A stretch of DNA of 48,662 nt from Streptomyces aurantiacus JA 4570 (GCF_000414115.1 NZ_AOPZ01000492.1:1-48662); one strand, 5' to 3'; positions 17,582 to 26,209 are shown, numbered from the stretch's first letter. Notes: generated by a model from the sequence alone, not told the origin. Translations and numbers: made by a program.

Positions 17582-19381
17582 TCAGGTGAGGAAGCGCTCC
17601 ACTTCCTGGGCGCGATGGTCCATCTGGTCGCTGATGCCCTTGGCGACGTCGGCGACGAGGCGGTCCACTTCGCCCGGGTCCAGGCGGGCGTTGTTCAGGG
17701 TGGTCCTGATGAGCTGGCGGGCGGCGAGTTCGGCGCCTTTCGGCAGGCCCAGGACGACGACCGCCGCGGCGGCCGCGGCGCCGACCTTCGCCGGTGTCAC
17801 GCCGCCGCGCAGCGTGCGCTTCAGGAACGCGAGGCCCACCCCTGGCACCGTCGTGGCCGCGGACAGCACCGCCTGTGAGCCGCGCAGCGCCCGCCACAGG
17901 GCACGGATCCGGCGGCTGATGGCGGTGCCGATGATCCCGGGCAGGGTGATCTCCAGTGCGAACTGGTCGTCACGGATGCCGTAGGCGCGGCAGATGTCGA
18001 GCACCGGCGGGACGAGTGCCCCCTCCAGCCTGGTGCGCAGGTCGGCCAGGGCCGCGTCCATCCCGGTGAGTTCGCGGATGAGGGCGTCGAGGCTCTCCCC
18101 TTCCGCGTCCTCGCGCTCCGCCCGTTCCAGGAGGCGGGTCAGGAGGTTCTGCTTGACCTGCTCGAACGTGGTGATCAGGCCCGCGCGGATCACCTCTTCG
18201 AACTCAAGGCGGTCCTTGAGCACCTGGATGTCGCGGCGGAACCGCGCCACGTTGACGCTGTGCCGCCCGATGCTGGCGAGCCCCCGGGTCACCGACAGGG
18301 AGGGCTCCTCGTCGTCCTCGACGGTGGCCTGCGGGAACGCGGCGGCGCACAGTTCGCGGACGACGGGCATGCGGGAGCCGCCGCCGGTGAGGACGACCAG
18401 CTCGGGGCCGGGCGGCCCGAGGTGGCCGCGTACCTCCGTCAGTGTCTCCGCGAAGCGATCGGCCCAGCCGCCCGGCGCCCGGACGACGCGCTCGCGCACG
18501 TCGATCCCGCGTAGCCGTTCCACGCCCAGGGTGATCAGCGGGACCAACTCGGGGGCGCAGCCGGACTCCATGTGCTGCAGGTGCAGATCCCCTCGGGTGA
18601 ACTGGGCCTCCTTGGCCCGGCGGCAGACCAGCATCAGCATGTCGGGGCCGCCGTCCCGGCCCAGGGCGTCGGTGAACTCCGGGGAGTTCTCGAAGTCCTT
18701 CCGCACGATCCGGGCGAGGGCGGCATCGATCTCGCGGCAGCCCAGTTCGGCGCCGACGGGCAGGTTCCGCGGCTTCAGGTCCTCCACGACGGTGAAGTCG
18801 GTCGTGGAGGAGCCCACGTCGACGACGAGGACCCGGTCGAGTCCGCCGCCGTCCCGGCGCTTCGCCCTGCGGTCCCGGACGTGTACGAGGGCCGACTGGG
18901 ACTCCGCGACCAGGCGCACCGGCACGTCGATCGCCCCGAGCTGCCGCAGGTATGCGGCCACGGAGCTGTCGTCCCAGCCGGCGGGGTGGCCGACGTACAC
19001 CACGCAGTCCTCTCGCACCTCCGGTTTCGCGGTGAAGAACTCCGCCAGGAACAACTGGGCGAACTGCACCGCCTTCAGGTCCGTGTGCCCGTGGCGATTC
19101 TTGAAGTTGACGCTGAAGTGCACGCCGTTCTTGGCGAGGACGGCCGTTTCGCCGATGACGTCGCGATAGCCGAGGTCCTGCGCGGGGGTCTCGCCCGCCG
19201 GATCGCCGCTCTGCTCGGGCACGCGCCCGAGCGCGGTGACGATGCTCGCGCCCTCTGTCCCACGGAAATAGCTCTTGGCCGAGGTCCGCCCGGCCGTCGG
19301 CAGCCAGCACAGGGAGCTCTCGCCGTCCCCGAGGTCGAGGCCGACGGCGTAGCCGACGTCGTGCTCCAGGTCAGGCGTCAT
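17582..19381 (-). CDS. Hsp70-like ATPase with non-canonical C-terminus
   Basis: 599 residues. The first 370 or so form an Hsp70/actin-type nucleotide-binding domain: phosphate-1 loop VGLDLGDGESSLCW, phosphate-2 VLVVDVGSSTTDFTVVED and adenosine motif VVLTGGGSRMPVVREL. The remainder does not look like the beta-rich DnaK substrate-binding domain. It contains a charged helical stretch (EEVIRAGLITTFEQVKQNLL...LLERAEREDAEGE) and near residues 530-550 a very hydrophobic Ala/Val segment (VGAAAAAAVVVLGL) that may insert in or lie on a membrane. The start overlaps the KAP NTPase gene by 11 bp, so the two are translated together. The activity is probably ATP-driven signalling or assembly rather than general chaperoning, by inference. 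Confidence 0.8.
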   Translation of the reverse strand: MTPDLEHDVGYAVGLDLGDGESSLCWLPTAGRTSAKSYFRGTEGASIVTALGRVPEQSGDPAGETPAQDLGYRDVIGETAVLAKNGVHFSVNFKNRHGHTDLKAVQFAQLFLAEFFTAKPEVREDCVVYVGHPAGWDDSSVAAYLRQLGAIDVPVRLVAESQSALVHVRDRRAKRRDGGGLDRVLVVDVGSSTTDFTVVEDLKPRNLPVGAELGCREIDAALARIVRKDFENSPEFTDALGRDGGPDMLMLVCRRAKEAQFTRGDLHLQHMESGCAPELVPLITLGVERLRGIDVRERVVRAPGGWADRFAETLTEVRGHLGPPGPELVVLTGGGSRMPVVRELCAAAFPQATVEDDEEPSLSVTRGLASIGRHSVNVARFRRDIQVLKDRLEFEEVIRAGLITTFEQVKQNLLTRLLERAEREDAEGESLDALIRELTGMDAALADLRTRLEGALVPPVLDICRAYGIRDDQFALEITLPGIIGTAISRRIRALWRALRGSQAVLSAATTVPGVGLAFLKRTLRGGVTPAKVGAAAAAAVVVLGLPKGAELAARQLIRTTLNNARLDPGEVDRLVADVAKGISDQMDHRAQEVERFLT

Positions 19382-20711
19382 GTCCCGGCCTCTCTCCGAC
19401 GGTTCCTTCGGAGGTGAAGACGGCGGAGGGCGCCACCCCGCCGTTCATCGTGCCGCCGGTCACCGTGAGCACCTGGGTCAGGAGCCTGATCTCGGTCGGG
19501 GTCGGCGGATCGGGGAACTCGAAGCCCCCGCGCCGGTGCGCGACGGCCGCGAGCAGCCGCCGCACCCCCGGATTCTCGGCGGCCAGCGCCATGTCCTGGC
19601 CGCTGAGTTCCGTCTTGGCGAACTCGGCGTCGTCGTAGCGCCGCCAGACGTCGGGGTCGGACTGGAGCGCGGTGAAGAAGCCCGGGTGTTTCATGCGCAG
19701 GGCGAGCAGGGTGCCCGCGTGCAGCAGCAGTCGGTGCGAGGGCGGATCGTCCGGGTTGAGGCGCAGCGTCATGGCCGTCAGGTTCAGTCCGTTGACGAAG
19801 CGGCGGACGCGGCGCGGGTTGGCCTCGAAGGCGACCTCGGTCAGCTCCCACAGCTCGCGCGAGCCCGAGAGGCCGGTGTCGGTGATCTTGCCCTGGAGGT
19901 GGCGGACGATGGCCTCGAAGGAGACGCCCGGCAGGTGGTACGGGAAGTTGATGAGCTTTTCCAGGTACTGGCGGCCGCGCGCCTCGTCCGGCTTCTCGTT
20001 GTTGAAGCGCCGGGCGGCCGCCTCCGCGACCACGTGGTAGTCCATGGCAAGCACGAACACGCAGGACGCCTCGCCGAGGAAGAGCTTGAGGGAGTCCAGG
20101 ACGGTGATCGCCGCGTCCGGAGTACAGCGGTCGAGGTCGTCGACGAACAGCACGAGCCGCCCGCCGCCGGTGTAGGTGCCGACCACGTCCTTGAAGTCCT
20201 GCTCGAAGTGGTTGACGTGCTGATAGGTCTCTGTACCCGGCTCGGTGAGGGCGGCCTGCGCGGCGTTCACGTCGTCGGCGGTGACGGCGCCCGCCGTGAG
20301 CGGTCCCGCGGCCCGGCGGGCGAGGAGCCAGGCCGCTGCCCGGCTCAGCCGTCGGACGGTCTCCAGGGCGCCGGCCATCCGCTCGCGCAGGGCGAGGTCC
20401 CCGGACTGCCGCCGCCGCTCCAGCTCCTGGGCGATCTCGGTGAGCACGCTCTGGATCAGGGCGTGCCAGATCTCGTCCTTCCTGTCGTACTTCCAGGGGT
20501 TGAACCACACGGTCGGTACGTCGCTTTTGTTCAACAGGTCCTGGCAGACCTTCATGAAGCTCGACTTGCCCATGCCCCAGGGCCCGAAGACCCCGATGGT
20601 CAGCGGCAGGCCCTCGGTGGTGGTGATCGCCGAGCAGAGCACCTCGGCGTGTGCCCGGAATCCGAAGCGGTCCCCGTCCGCGTCCGGGATCGGGTTGTCG
20701 GTCAGCAGCAT
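19371..20711 (-). CDS. KAP-family P-loop NTPase
   Basis: 446 residues from an ATG at 20711 preceded by GAGGGGGG. The N-terminal third shows a Walker A loop IGVFGPWGMGKSSFMK, then VWFNPWKYDRKDEIWHALI, the signature of KAP NTPases. Walker B is RLVLFVDDLDRCTPDAAI, followed by LKLFLGEASCVFVLAMDY. The region between A and B, where many KAP proteins carry membrane helices, has only one moderately hydrophobic segment (AAAWLLARRAAG). The C-terminal half (ANPRRVRRFVNGLNL) is the helical lid typical of STAND/KAP ATPases. KAP proteins include the phage-exclusion protein PifA and other conflict-system ATPases. Its overlapping partner is the Hsp70-like gene. Confidence 0.88.
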   Translation of the reverse strand: MLLTDNPIPDADGDRFGFRAHAEVLCSAITTTEGLPLTIGVFGPWGMGKSSFMKVCQDLLNKSDVPTVWFNPWKYDRKDEIWHALIQSVLTEIAQELERRRQSGDLALRERMAGALETVRRLSRAAAWLLARRAAGPLTAGAVTADDVNAAQAALTEPGTETYQHVNHFEQDFKDVVGTYTGGGRLVLFVDDLDRCTPDAAITVLDSLKLFLGEASCVFVLAMDYHVVAEAAARRFNNEKPDEARGRQYLEKLINFPYHLPGVSFEAIVRHLQGKITDTGLSGSRELWELTEVAFEANPRRVRRFVNGLNLTAMTLRLNPDDPPSHRLLLHAGTLLALRMKHPGFFTALQSDPDVWRRYDDAEFAKTELSGQDMALAAENPGVRRLLAAVAHRRGGFEFPDPPTPTEIRLLTQVLTVTGGTMNGGVAPSAVFTSEGTVGERPGHDA

Positions 20712-21068
20712 GAGCCCCCCTCACGCGCCGCAACGAATCAGCCAGCATGACTGATTGCCATCGGCATATCACTCATGGTGCCCGAACCGGCCGTACTGCG
20801 AGCGGAGTTCGCCGAAGTGCCCGGAAATGCCGACCGCGCCGGGGGCGCTTGGAAAGCGCCGGTTCGATTTGAGATTGGTACGGACTTTTATGGCGCCCGA
20901 GAGGCCCCCGCGCCGTACGCTTCGGCGACTCCCGGCGTCGTACCCAAATGCCCCCGCGGGCAGCGCGATACGTGTATCCGAACCGGAGATGCGGCGCGTC
21001 TCGCCGAGGTCTCAACTCGGAAAAGCCTGCAGTCCAAACCTGCATTCGATCTTGCTAGGCCGACCGTG

Positions 21069-21084
21069 AGTGGACTATACCTGT
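21069..21084. promoter_or_regulatory. DasR-like operator (dre) over ngcE promoter
   Basis: AGTGGACTATACCTGT matches AGTGGTCTAGACCAGT (the reverse complement of the dre consensus) at 13 of 16 positions. It covers the candidate -10 of ngcE. DasR is the GntR-type GlcNAc-utilisation repressor of Streptomyces, so control of a GlcNAc uptake operon makes sense. Confidence 0.55.
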
Positions 21085-21156
21085 CGGCGTCCGTACTCCC
21101 TGGGCCGCCCCGGATCGACCAGCCGCGGCGGCCGTTCCACCGGCGCCGGACACACC

Positions 21157-21196
21157 CCGCACCATCGCACGACATCCCGCACCATCGCACGACCCC
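21157..21196. repeat. 20-bp tandem duplication upstream of ngcE
   Basis: Two adjacent copies containing CCGCACCATCGCACGAC start at 21157 and 21177, in the untranslated leader 75-115 bp before ngcE. Confidence 0.85.
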
Positions 21197-21270
21197 AGCT
21201 TCACAACTCCGCGGTGCCGGGGAGGTTCCGGTTCACCGCCTGAGTCCTGGAAGAAGGCGAGGACTTGAGC

Positions 21271-22719
21271 ATGGGATCCACCCCTGGGACCTCCGGCAGG
21301 CCCACCGCCGGCGGCGTCGGCCGCCGCGATCTGATCAAGCGCGCGGCCGCGCTCGGCATTATCTCCGTACCGACCATGAGCTTCCTGTCGGCGTGCGCCT
21401 CCGGCGGCGGCGGTGACAACGACAAGGCCAAGACGGTCAAGAAGACGAAGGACAACCCCTTCGGCGTCGCCAAGGACAACGACCTCGACGTCTTCATCTT
21501 CAAGGGCGGCTACGGCGACGCCTACGCCAAGGCGTGGGAGGCGTCGTACGAGAAGAAGTACGGCGGCTCCGTGGCCCACAGCGGCGAACAGGACGTCACC
21601 GGAAAGCTCCAGCCCCGGTTCAACAAGGGCAATCCGCCGGACGTCGTCGACGACTCCGGCTCCAAGAAGATGAAGCTGGACACGCTGCACAAGGAAGGTC
21701 ACCTCACCGACCTCACGCAGCTGCTCGACGCGCCGTCCATCGACGACCCGAGCAAGAAGATCCGCGACATCATGCTGCCGGGGACGATCGAGCAGGGCAC
21801 CTTCGGCGGGAAGTTCCACGCGCTGTTCTACGTGTACGCGACCTGGGGCCTCTGGTACTCCAACAAGCTGTTCAAGAAGCACGGTTGGAAGGTCCCGAAG
21901 ACCTGGGACGAGCTCCTGGACATCATGAAGGACGCCAAGTCCAAGGGCATCGGCGGCCTCGCCCACCAGGGCAAGTACCCGTACTACATGAACATCGTGA
22001 TCATGGACCTGATCGCCAAGACCGGCGGCATGGACGCCGTGAAGGCGATCGACAACCTCGACAAGAAGGCATTCGTCGGCAACCCGGCCGCCGAGCGCGC
22101 CATCGAGGCGGTGTACGAGATCGTGGAGAAGGGCCTGCTCATGCCGGGCACCAACTCCCTGGAGCACACCGAGGCCCAGACCAAGTGGAACGAGTACAAG
22201 GCGGTCTTCATCCCGTCGGGCTCCTGGCTGGAGAACGAGCAGGCCAAGCAGACGCCTGACGACTTCGAGATGACCTTCCTGCCGCTGCCCCTGCTGCCCG
22301 GCTCCAAGATGAAGCTGCACGCCCTGCGCACCGGCGCGGACGAGCCCTTCATCGTGCCGTCCAAGGCGAAGAACGTGCAGGGCGGCCTCGAGTTCCTGCG
22401 CCGGATGCTCTCCAAGGAGGGCGCCACCGCCTTTGCCAAGGAGGCCAGTTCGCTGTCCGTGCTCGGCCCGGAGTACGTCGACGAGAGCGTGCAGCTGCGC
22501 CCCGGCATCAAGACCGCGCTCGCCGCGGTCGACGCCTGTCCGGTCGACGAGCGCTTCAACTTCCGCTACTCGGAGTGGTACGGCGAGCTGGACGTCGCGA
22601 TCCAGAACGCCACCGGTGAGCTGATGGCCAAGCGCATCACGCCCAAGAAGTGGCTCGAGCGCTGCCAGGCGGCGGTCGACAAGGAAGCCAAGAAGAACCC
22701 GGACACGAAGCGGAAGTAG
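21271..22719 (+). CDS. ngcE: GlcNAc/chitobiose ABC transporter, substrate-binding lipoprotein
   Basis: 482 residues. The N-terminus has a Tat motif (GRRDLIKRAAALGI) followed by lipobox LSAC, so the protein is a Tat-exported lipoprotein on the outer face of the membrane. The mature part is a family-1 type sugar-binding protein (VFIFKGGYGDAYAKAWEASYEKKYGG, QPRFNKGNPPDVVDD, WYSNKLFKKHGWKVPKTWDEL). By overall resemblance and gene order it is NgcE, which binds N-acetylglucosamine and N,N'-diacetylchitobiose. The ATG at 21271 has AAGGCGAGGA upstream; an in-frame TTG at 21265 is a weaker choice. A large stem-loop follows the gene. Confidence 0.92.
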   Translation: MGSTPGTSGRPTAGGVGRRDLIKRAAALGIISVPTMSFLSACASGGGGDNDKAKTVKKTKDNPFGVAKDNDLDVFIFKGGYGDAYAKAWEASYEKKYGGSVAHSGEQDVTGKLQPRFNKGNPPDVVDDSGSKKMKLDTLHKEGHLTDLTQLLDAPSIDDPSKKIRDIMLPGTIEQGTFGGKFHALFYVYATWGLWYSNKLFKKHGWKVPKTWDELLDIMKDAKSKGIGGLAHQGKYPYYMNIVIMDLIAKTGGMDAVKAIDNLDKKAFVGNPAAERAIEAVYEIVEKGLLMPGTNSLEHTEAQTKWNEYKAVFIPSGSWLENEQAKQTPDDFEMTFLPLPLLPGSKMKLHALRTGADEPFIVPSKAKNVQGGLEFLRRMLSKEGATAFAKEASSLSVLGPEYVDESVQLRPGIKTALAAVDACPVDERFNFRYSEWYGELDVAIQNATGELMAKRITPKKWLERCQAAVDKEAKKNPDTKRK

Positions 22720-22744
22720 TCGTCGCGGAAGCAGTCGTCGTCAT

Positions 22745-22804
22745 CCGCCGGCCGGGGCCGGGCGGCACGGCCGGGCCGGGCGCCGCCCGCGCCCCGGCCG
22801 GCGG
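22745..22804 (+). other. long stem-loop between ngcE and ngcF
   Basis: 14-bp perfect outer stem (22745-22758 with 22791-22804) continued by an 8-bp inner stem (22759-22766 with 22782-22789) with one bulged C. It sits just after the binding-protein gene and is a likely RNA-processing or attenuating element giving more ngcE than ngcFG product. Confidence 0.75.
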
Positions 22805-22941
22805 TGCGGCCCCGCATCGGCACGGCCACGGCAAGGCCAGGAGCAGGGTGCCGTGATTTCCGGGGGACAACCCCCGGGCCCCCAGCCGTAACAGCAGGTC
22901 GGCCGGATTCACCGGCGCACCACCATGAGGTGAACCTCAGT

Positions 22942-23871
22942 ATGCATCGGAAAAAGTACCCGTTCATCGCGGGATTTCTCATTCTCCCCGTCGGGCTCTA
23001 TGTATTGCTGGTGATCTGGCCCTACATCCAGACCATCAGCTACTCCTTCACCGACTGGAGCGGCGCCTCCCAGAACTTCAATTTCGTCGGCTTCGACAAC
23101 TACACGGAACTGGCGAAGGACGACGTCTTCGTCAAGGCGCTGCAGCACAATGCCCTGCTGCTCGTTCTGGTGCCGACCCTGACGATTCTGCTCTCGCTGT
23201 TCTTCGCCTTCATGGTGAATGTGGGCGGCCGCGGCGGAGCCGGCGGAGTGTCGGGCGTCAAGGGCTCCGGCTTCTACCGGATCATCTTCTTCTTCCCGCA
23301 GGTCCTCTCCATCGCCATCCTCGCCATCCTCTTCAAGGCGGTCTACCGGGGCGACGACTCGGGCCTCATCAACGGCTCGCTCCAGGCGATCGGCCTCGGT
23401 GACAAGAGCAACCCCACGGAGTGGCTCAACGACCCCGACCTGGTCCTGTGGTGCATCATCTTCGTGATGGTCTGGGCCGGCGCGGGCTTCTACATGGTGC
23501 TGTTCTCGGCCGCCATGCAGTCCATCCCCAAGGACATCTACGAGGCGGCGCTGCTCGACGGCGCCGGGCGGCTCCAGACCTTCTTCCGGGTCACGCTGCC
23601 GCTGCTCTGGGAGACCATCCAGACGGCCTGGGTGTTCCTCGCGATTCTCTCCATGGACGCGTTCCTGCTCATCTCCACCCTCACGTCGCAGGACTTCGGC
23701 GGTGGCCCCGACCACAGCAGCGAGGTCATCTCGACGTACCTGATGCGCAACTTCCAGACGTACAGCAAGAGCGGGTACGCCTGCGCCATGGGTGTGGTGA
23801 TGCTGCTGCTCACCCTGATCGTGTCCATCGTCACGCTGCGGCTCAGCCGCCGTGACCGCATCGAGTTCTGA
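22942..23871 (+). CDS. ngcF: GlcNAc/chitobiose ABC transporter permease
   Basis: 309 residues with six predicted membrane helices, starting KYPFIAGFLILPVGLYVLLVIWPYIQTISYSFTDW, the usual opening of MalF-type permeases. The cytoplasmic coupling loop that docks the ATPase is DIYEAALLDGAGRLQTFFRVTLPLL (EAA motif). The ATG at 22942 has GAGGTGA 9 bp upstream. There is no ATPase gene in the operon; in Streptomyces the shared ATPase MsiK energises such transporters. It works with NgcG as a heterodimeric pore for the sugar delivered by NgcE. Confidence 0.92.
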   Translation: MHRKKYPFIAGFLILPVGLYVLLVIWPYIQTISYSFTDWSGASQNFNFVGFDNYTELAKDDVFVKALQHNALLLVLVPTLTILLSLFFAFMVNVGGRGGAGGVSGVKGSGFYRIIFFFPQVLSIAILAILFKAVYRGDDSGLINGSLQAIGLGDKSNPTEWLNDPDLVLWCIIFVMVWAGAGFYMVLFSAAMQSIPKDIYEAALLDGAGRLQTFFRVTLPLLWETIQTAWVFLAILSMDAFLLISTLTSQDFGGGPDHSSEVISTYLMRNFQTYSKSGYACAMGVVMLLLTLIVSIVTLRLSRRDRIEF

Positions 23872-23885
23872 GGGAGGCGCGAGCG

Positions 23886-24812
23886 ATGACGGCTCCCGCG
23901 ACTCAACCCCCGGTCACCAAGGTCAAGGTGCCCGGCCAGCGCGGCGGCGGACGCGGCCCCGGCAAGGACGGCATGGAGGGCAGGACGCTCAACGCCTTCT
24001 CGCACGGCTTCCTGGTGCTGTGGGCGGTCATGATCGTGCTGCCGCTGATCTGGATCCTGCTCGGCAACTTCAAGACCGACTCCCAGATCAAGTCCAGCGC
24101 CTGGACCTGGCCCACCGAGTGGACCTTCGACGCCTTCCAGCGCGGCTGGGAGAAGGGCGTCGGCGACTATCTCCTGAACACCCTGATCGTGATGGTCGTC
24201 TCCGTCCCGCTGACCATGCTGCTCGGCGCGATGGCGGCCTACGTCCTGGCCCGCTACGACTTCGTCGGCAACCGGTTCGTGTACTACTTCTTCGTCGCCG
24301 GGTCGATGTTCCCGGTGTTCCTGGCGCTCGTACCGCTCTACTTCATGGTCGACCGGCTCGGCATGCTCAACACGTACCAAGGACTGATCCTGGTGTACGT
24401 CGCGTACTCGCTGCCGTTCACCGTGTTCTATCTGCACTCGTTCTTCCGCACCCTGCCCACGGCCGTGCACGAGGCGGCCGTGATCGACGGGGCCTCGCAC
24501 ACCCGGGTGTTCTTCCAGATCATGGTGCCGATGGCGAAACCCGGTCTCATCAGCGTCGGGATCTTCAACGTCCTCGGGCAGTGGAACCAGTACATCCTGC
24601 CGCTGACCCTGATGCAGAAGCAGAGCGGCGGCGACGAGGACCGCTCGATGCTCGCCCAGGGCCTGGTGAGCCTGATGAACCAGGGAAACTACGAGACGGA
24701 CCTGCCCGCCCTGTACGCGGGCATGACCATCTCCATGATCCCGGTCCTTGTGGTGTACCTCTCCTTCCAGCGGCAGGTGCAGTCCGGCCTCACGGCGGCC
24801 ACGATCAAGTGA
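23886..24812 (+). CDS. ngcG: GlcNAc/chitobiose ABC transporter permease
   Basis: 308 residues, MalG-type permease with six helices after a 35-residue polar N-terminus rich in Gly/Arg/Lys. The EAA loop is TAVHEAAVIDGASHTRVFFQIMVPM. The gene lies 14 bp after ngcF with GGGAGGCGCGAGCG as ribosome site. The stop region is tandemly duplicated: the last 20 bp including the TGA are repeated and the second copy ends in TAG. A readthrough would therefore add only a few codons in another frame. A terminator follows at 24855-24876. Confidence 0.92.
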   Translation: MTAPATQPPVTKVKVPGQRGGGRGPGKDGMEGRTLNAFSHGFLVLWAVMIVLPLIWILLGNFKTDSQIKSSAWTWPTEWTFDAFQRGWEKGVGDYLLNTLIVMVVSVPLTMLLGAMAAYVLARYDFVGNRFVYYFFVAGSMFPVFLALVPLYFMVDRLGMLNTYQGLILVYVAYSLPFTVFYLHSFFRTLPTAVHEAAVIDGASHTRVFFQIMVPMAKPGLISVGIFNVLGQWNQYILPLTLMQKQSGGDEDRSMLAQGLVSLMNQGNYETDLPALYAGMTISMIPVLVVYLSFQRQVQSGLTAATIK

Positions 24813-24831
24813 CGGCCGCCACGATCAAGTA
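24792..24831. repeat. 20-bp tandem duplication across ngcG stop codon
   Basis: Copies at 24792-24811 and 24812-24831 match at 18 of 20 bases; each ends in ACGATCAAGT followed by G or A. The first copy encodes the last codons and stop of ngcG. Confidence 0.9.
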
Positions 24832-24852
24832 GTCGAACGCGATCATGTGCAT

Positions 24853-24879
24853 GGAACGCCCCGTACGCGGGGCGTTTCC
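24853..24879 (+). terminator. terminator after ngcEFG
   Basis: Inverted repeat with core AACGCCCC / GGGGCGTT and a short GTAC-containing loop, followed by TCCTG; it ends the ngc operon. Confidence 0.7.
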
Positions 24880-24907
24880 TGTGCGTGGTGTGACCGCCTG
24901 GATTTTC

Positions 24908-24921
24908 GTCAAGGACTTGAC
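24908..24921. promoter_or_regulatory. candidate ROK operator upstream of rok7B7
   Basis: GTCAAG-GA-CTTGAC is a perfect 6-2-6 palindrome about 90 bp before the rok7B7 start. The half-site GTCAAGGA recurs in the palindrome before xylF at 26235-26257, suggesting a shared regulator and autoregulation. Confidence 0.55.
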
Positions 24922-25009
24922 TGCGGTAACACCTTCAGCAGAGCTTGGAGTTCACAACTTGTACGGGCGGCGACGGCGCCGTCCGCCATAGGCGGGAGTG
25001 GATGAGTCG

Positions 25010-26209
25010 ATGGAGACTCCGGGGTCGCAGTCGTCACTGCACCGAGCAAATCTCGAGCGGGTCGTGCGCGCGGTACGGCTCGCGGGGTCGCTCACGCAGG
25101 CGGAGATCGCCAGGACGACGGGCCTGTCCGCCGCGACGGTATCCAACATCGTCCGGGAACTGAAGGACGGCGGCACGGTCGAGGTCACGCCCACGTCCGC
25201 GGGCGGCCGCCGGGCCCGCAGCGTCTCCCTGAGCGGCGACGCGGGCATGGTCATCGGCATCGACTTCGGCCACACGCACCTGCGCGTCGCGCTCGGCAAC
25301 CTCGCCCACAAGGTGCTCGCCGAGGAGTCCGAGCCGCTGGACGTGGACGCCTCCGCGGCGCAGGGCTTCGACCGGGCCGAGCGGCTTGTCGGCAGGCTGA
25401 TCGAGGCGACCGGCGTGGACCGCTCGAAGGTCGCGGGCGTCGGCCTCGGCGTGCCCGGACCCATCGACGTGGAGTCCGGCACCCTCGGCTCCACGTCGAT
25501 CCTGCCGGGCTGGGCGGGCACCAAGCCCGCCGAGGAGCTCAAGGACCGGCTCGGCGTGCCCGTGCACGTCGACAACGACGCCAACCTGGGCGCGCTCGGC
25601 GAGCTGGTCTGGGGGAGCGGCCGGGGGGTCAAGGACCTCGCGTACATCAAGGTCGCGAGCGGTGTCGGCGCCGGTCTGGTGATCAGCGGCCGGATCTACC
25701 GGGGGCCCGGCGGCACGGCCGGGGAGATCGGGCACATCACCCTGGACGAGTCCGGGCCCGTCTGCCGCTGCGGCAACCGCGGCTGCCTGGAGACCTTCGC
25801 CGCCGCCCGGTACGTGCTGCCGCTGCTCCACTCCAGCCACGGCAGCGATCTGACCATGGAGCGCGTGGTGGCCCTGGCCCGCGAGGGGGACCCCGGCTGC
25901 CGCCGGGTGATCGCCGACGTCGGCCGGCACATCGGCAGCGGTGTCGCGAACCTGTGCAACCTGCTGAACCCCAGCCGGGTCGTCCTGGGGGGCGCCCTGG
26001 CGGAGGCCGGTGAGCTGGTCCTCGCACCCATCCGGGAGTCCGTGGGGCGCTATGCCATCCCCAGCGCGGCCCGCCAACTGTCCGTACTTCCCGGGGCACT
26101 TGGCTCGCGCGCGGAGGTGCTCGGGGCGCTCGCCCTCGCGCTCAGCGAGATGGGGGATTCAACCCTTTTGGACGGGAGCCTGACGTCCCCGGCACCTGCC
26201 TTCACTTAG
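25010..26209 (+). CDS. rok7B7: ROK-family transcriptional regulator Rok7B7
   Basis: 399 residues from the ATG at 25010 (GGGAG 11 bp upstream; an in-frame GTG at 24998 overlaps that site). Residues 10-70 are a winged HTH (RVVRAVRLAGSLTQAEIARTTGLSAATVSNIVRELKDGG). The ROK part has the phosphate motif GIDFGHTHLRVALGN, DNDANLGALGELVWGSG, and the zinc site CRCGNRGCLE. Gene order ngcG - rok - xylF identifies it as Rok7B7, known in S. coelicolor as a pleiotropic regulator linking xylose transport, GlcNAc response, carbon control and antibiotic production. The kinase-type fold may have lost catalysis; this was not assessed. It probably binds the palindromes before itself and xylF. Confidence 0.9.
   Translation: METPGSQSSLHRANLERVVRAVRLAGSLTQAEIARTTGLSAATVSNIVRELKDGGTVEVTPTSAGGRRARSVSLSGDAGMVIGIDFGHTHLRVALGNLAHKVLAEESEPLDVDASAAQGFDRAERLVGRLIEATGVDRSKVAGVGLGVPGPIDVESGTLGSTSILPGWAGTKPAEELKDRLGVPVHVDNDANLGALGELVWGSGRGVKDLAYIKVASGVGAGLVISGRIYRGPGGTAGEIGHITLDESGPVCRCGNRGCLETFAAARYVLPLLHSSHGSDLTMERVVALAREGDPGCRRVIADVGRHIGSGVANLCNLLNPSRVVLGGALAEAGELVLAPIRESVGRYAIPSAARQLSVLPGALGSRAEVLGALALALSEMGDSTLLDGSLTSPAPAFT

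Larger units (their letters stand above)
20712..21270. other. 559-bp intergenic region between KAP and ngcE starts
   Basis: Holds the promoters of two divergent operons. On the ngcE side there is a promoter candidate (TTGCTA, 17-bp spacer, CTATAC at 21075-21080) overlapped by a DasR-like site at 21069-21084, and a 20-bp tandem duplication at 21157-21196. TGCAG-N7-CTGCA occurs at 21029-21045. Short open frames in both directions have no ribosome site or recognisable protein. The KAP-proximal 300 bp shows no clear motif. Confidence 0.6.

Noticed and set aside
20755..21069. Small open frames between the KAP gene and ngcE
   Set aside because: No ribosome site and no recognisable protein; the region is better explained as promoter DNA.
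23538..24500. Minus-strand open frame opposite ngcF/ngcG
   Set aside because: Shadow frame; His/Asp/Gln/Arg-rich translation without domains.
21271..24812. Apparent loss of the ATPase gene from the ngc operon
   Set aside because: Streptomyces oligosaccharide transporters of this class normally lack their own ATPase and use MsiK encoded elsewhere.
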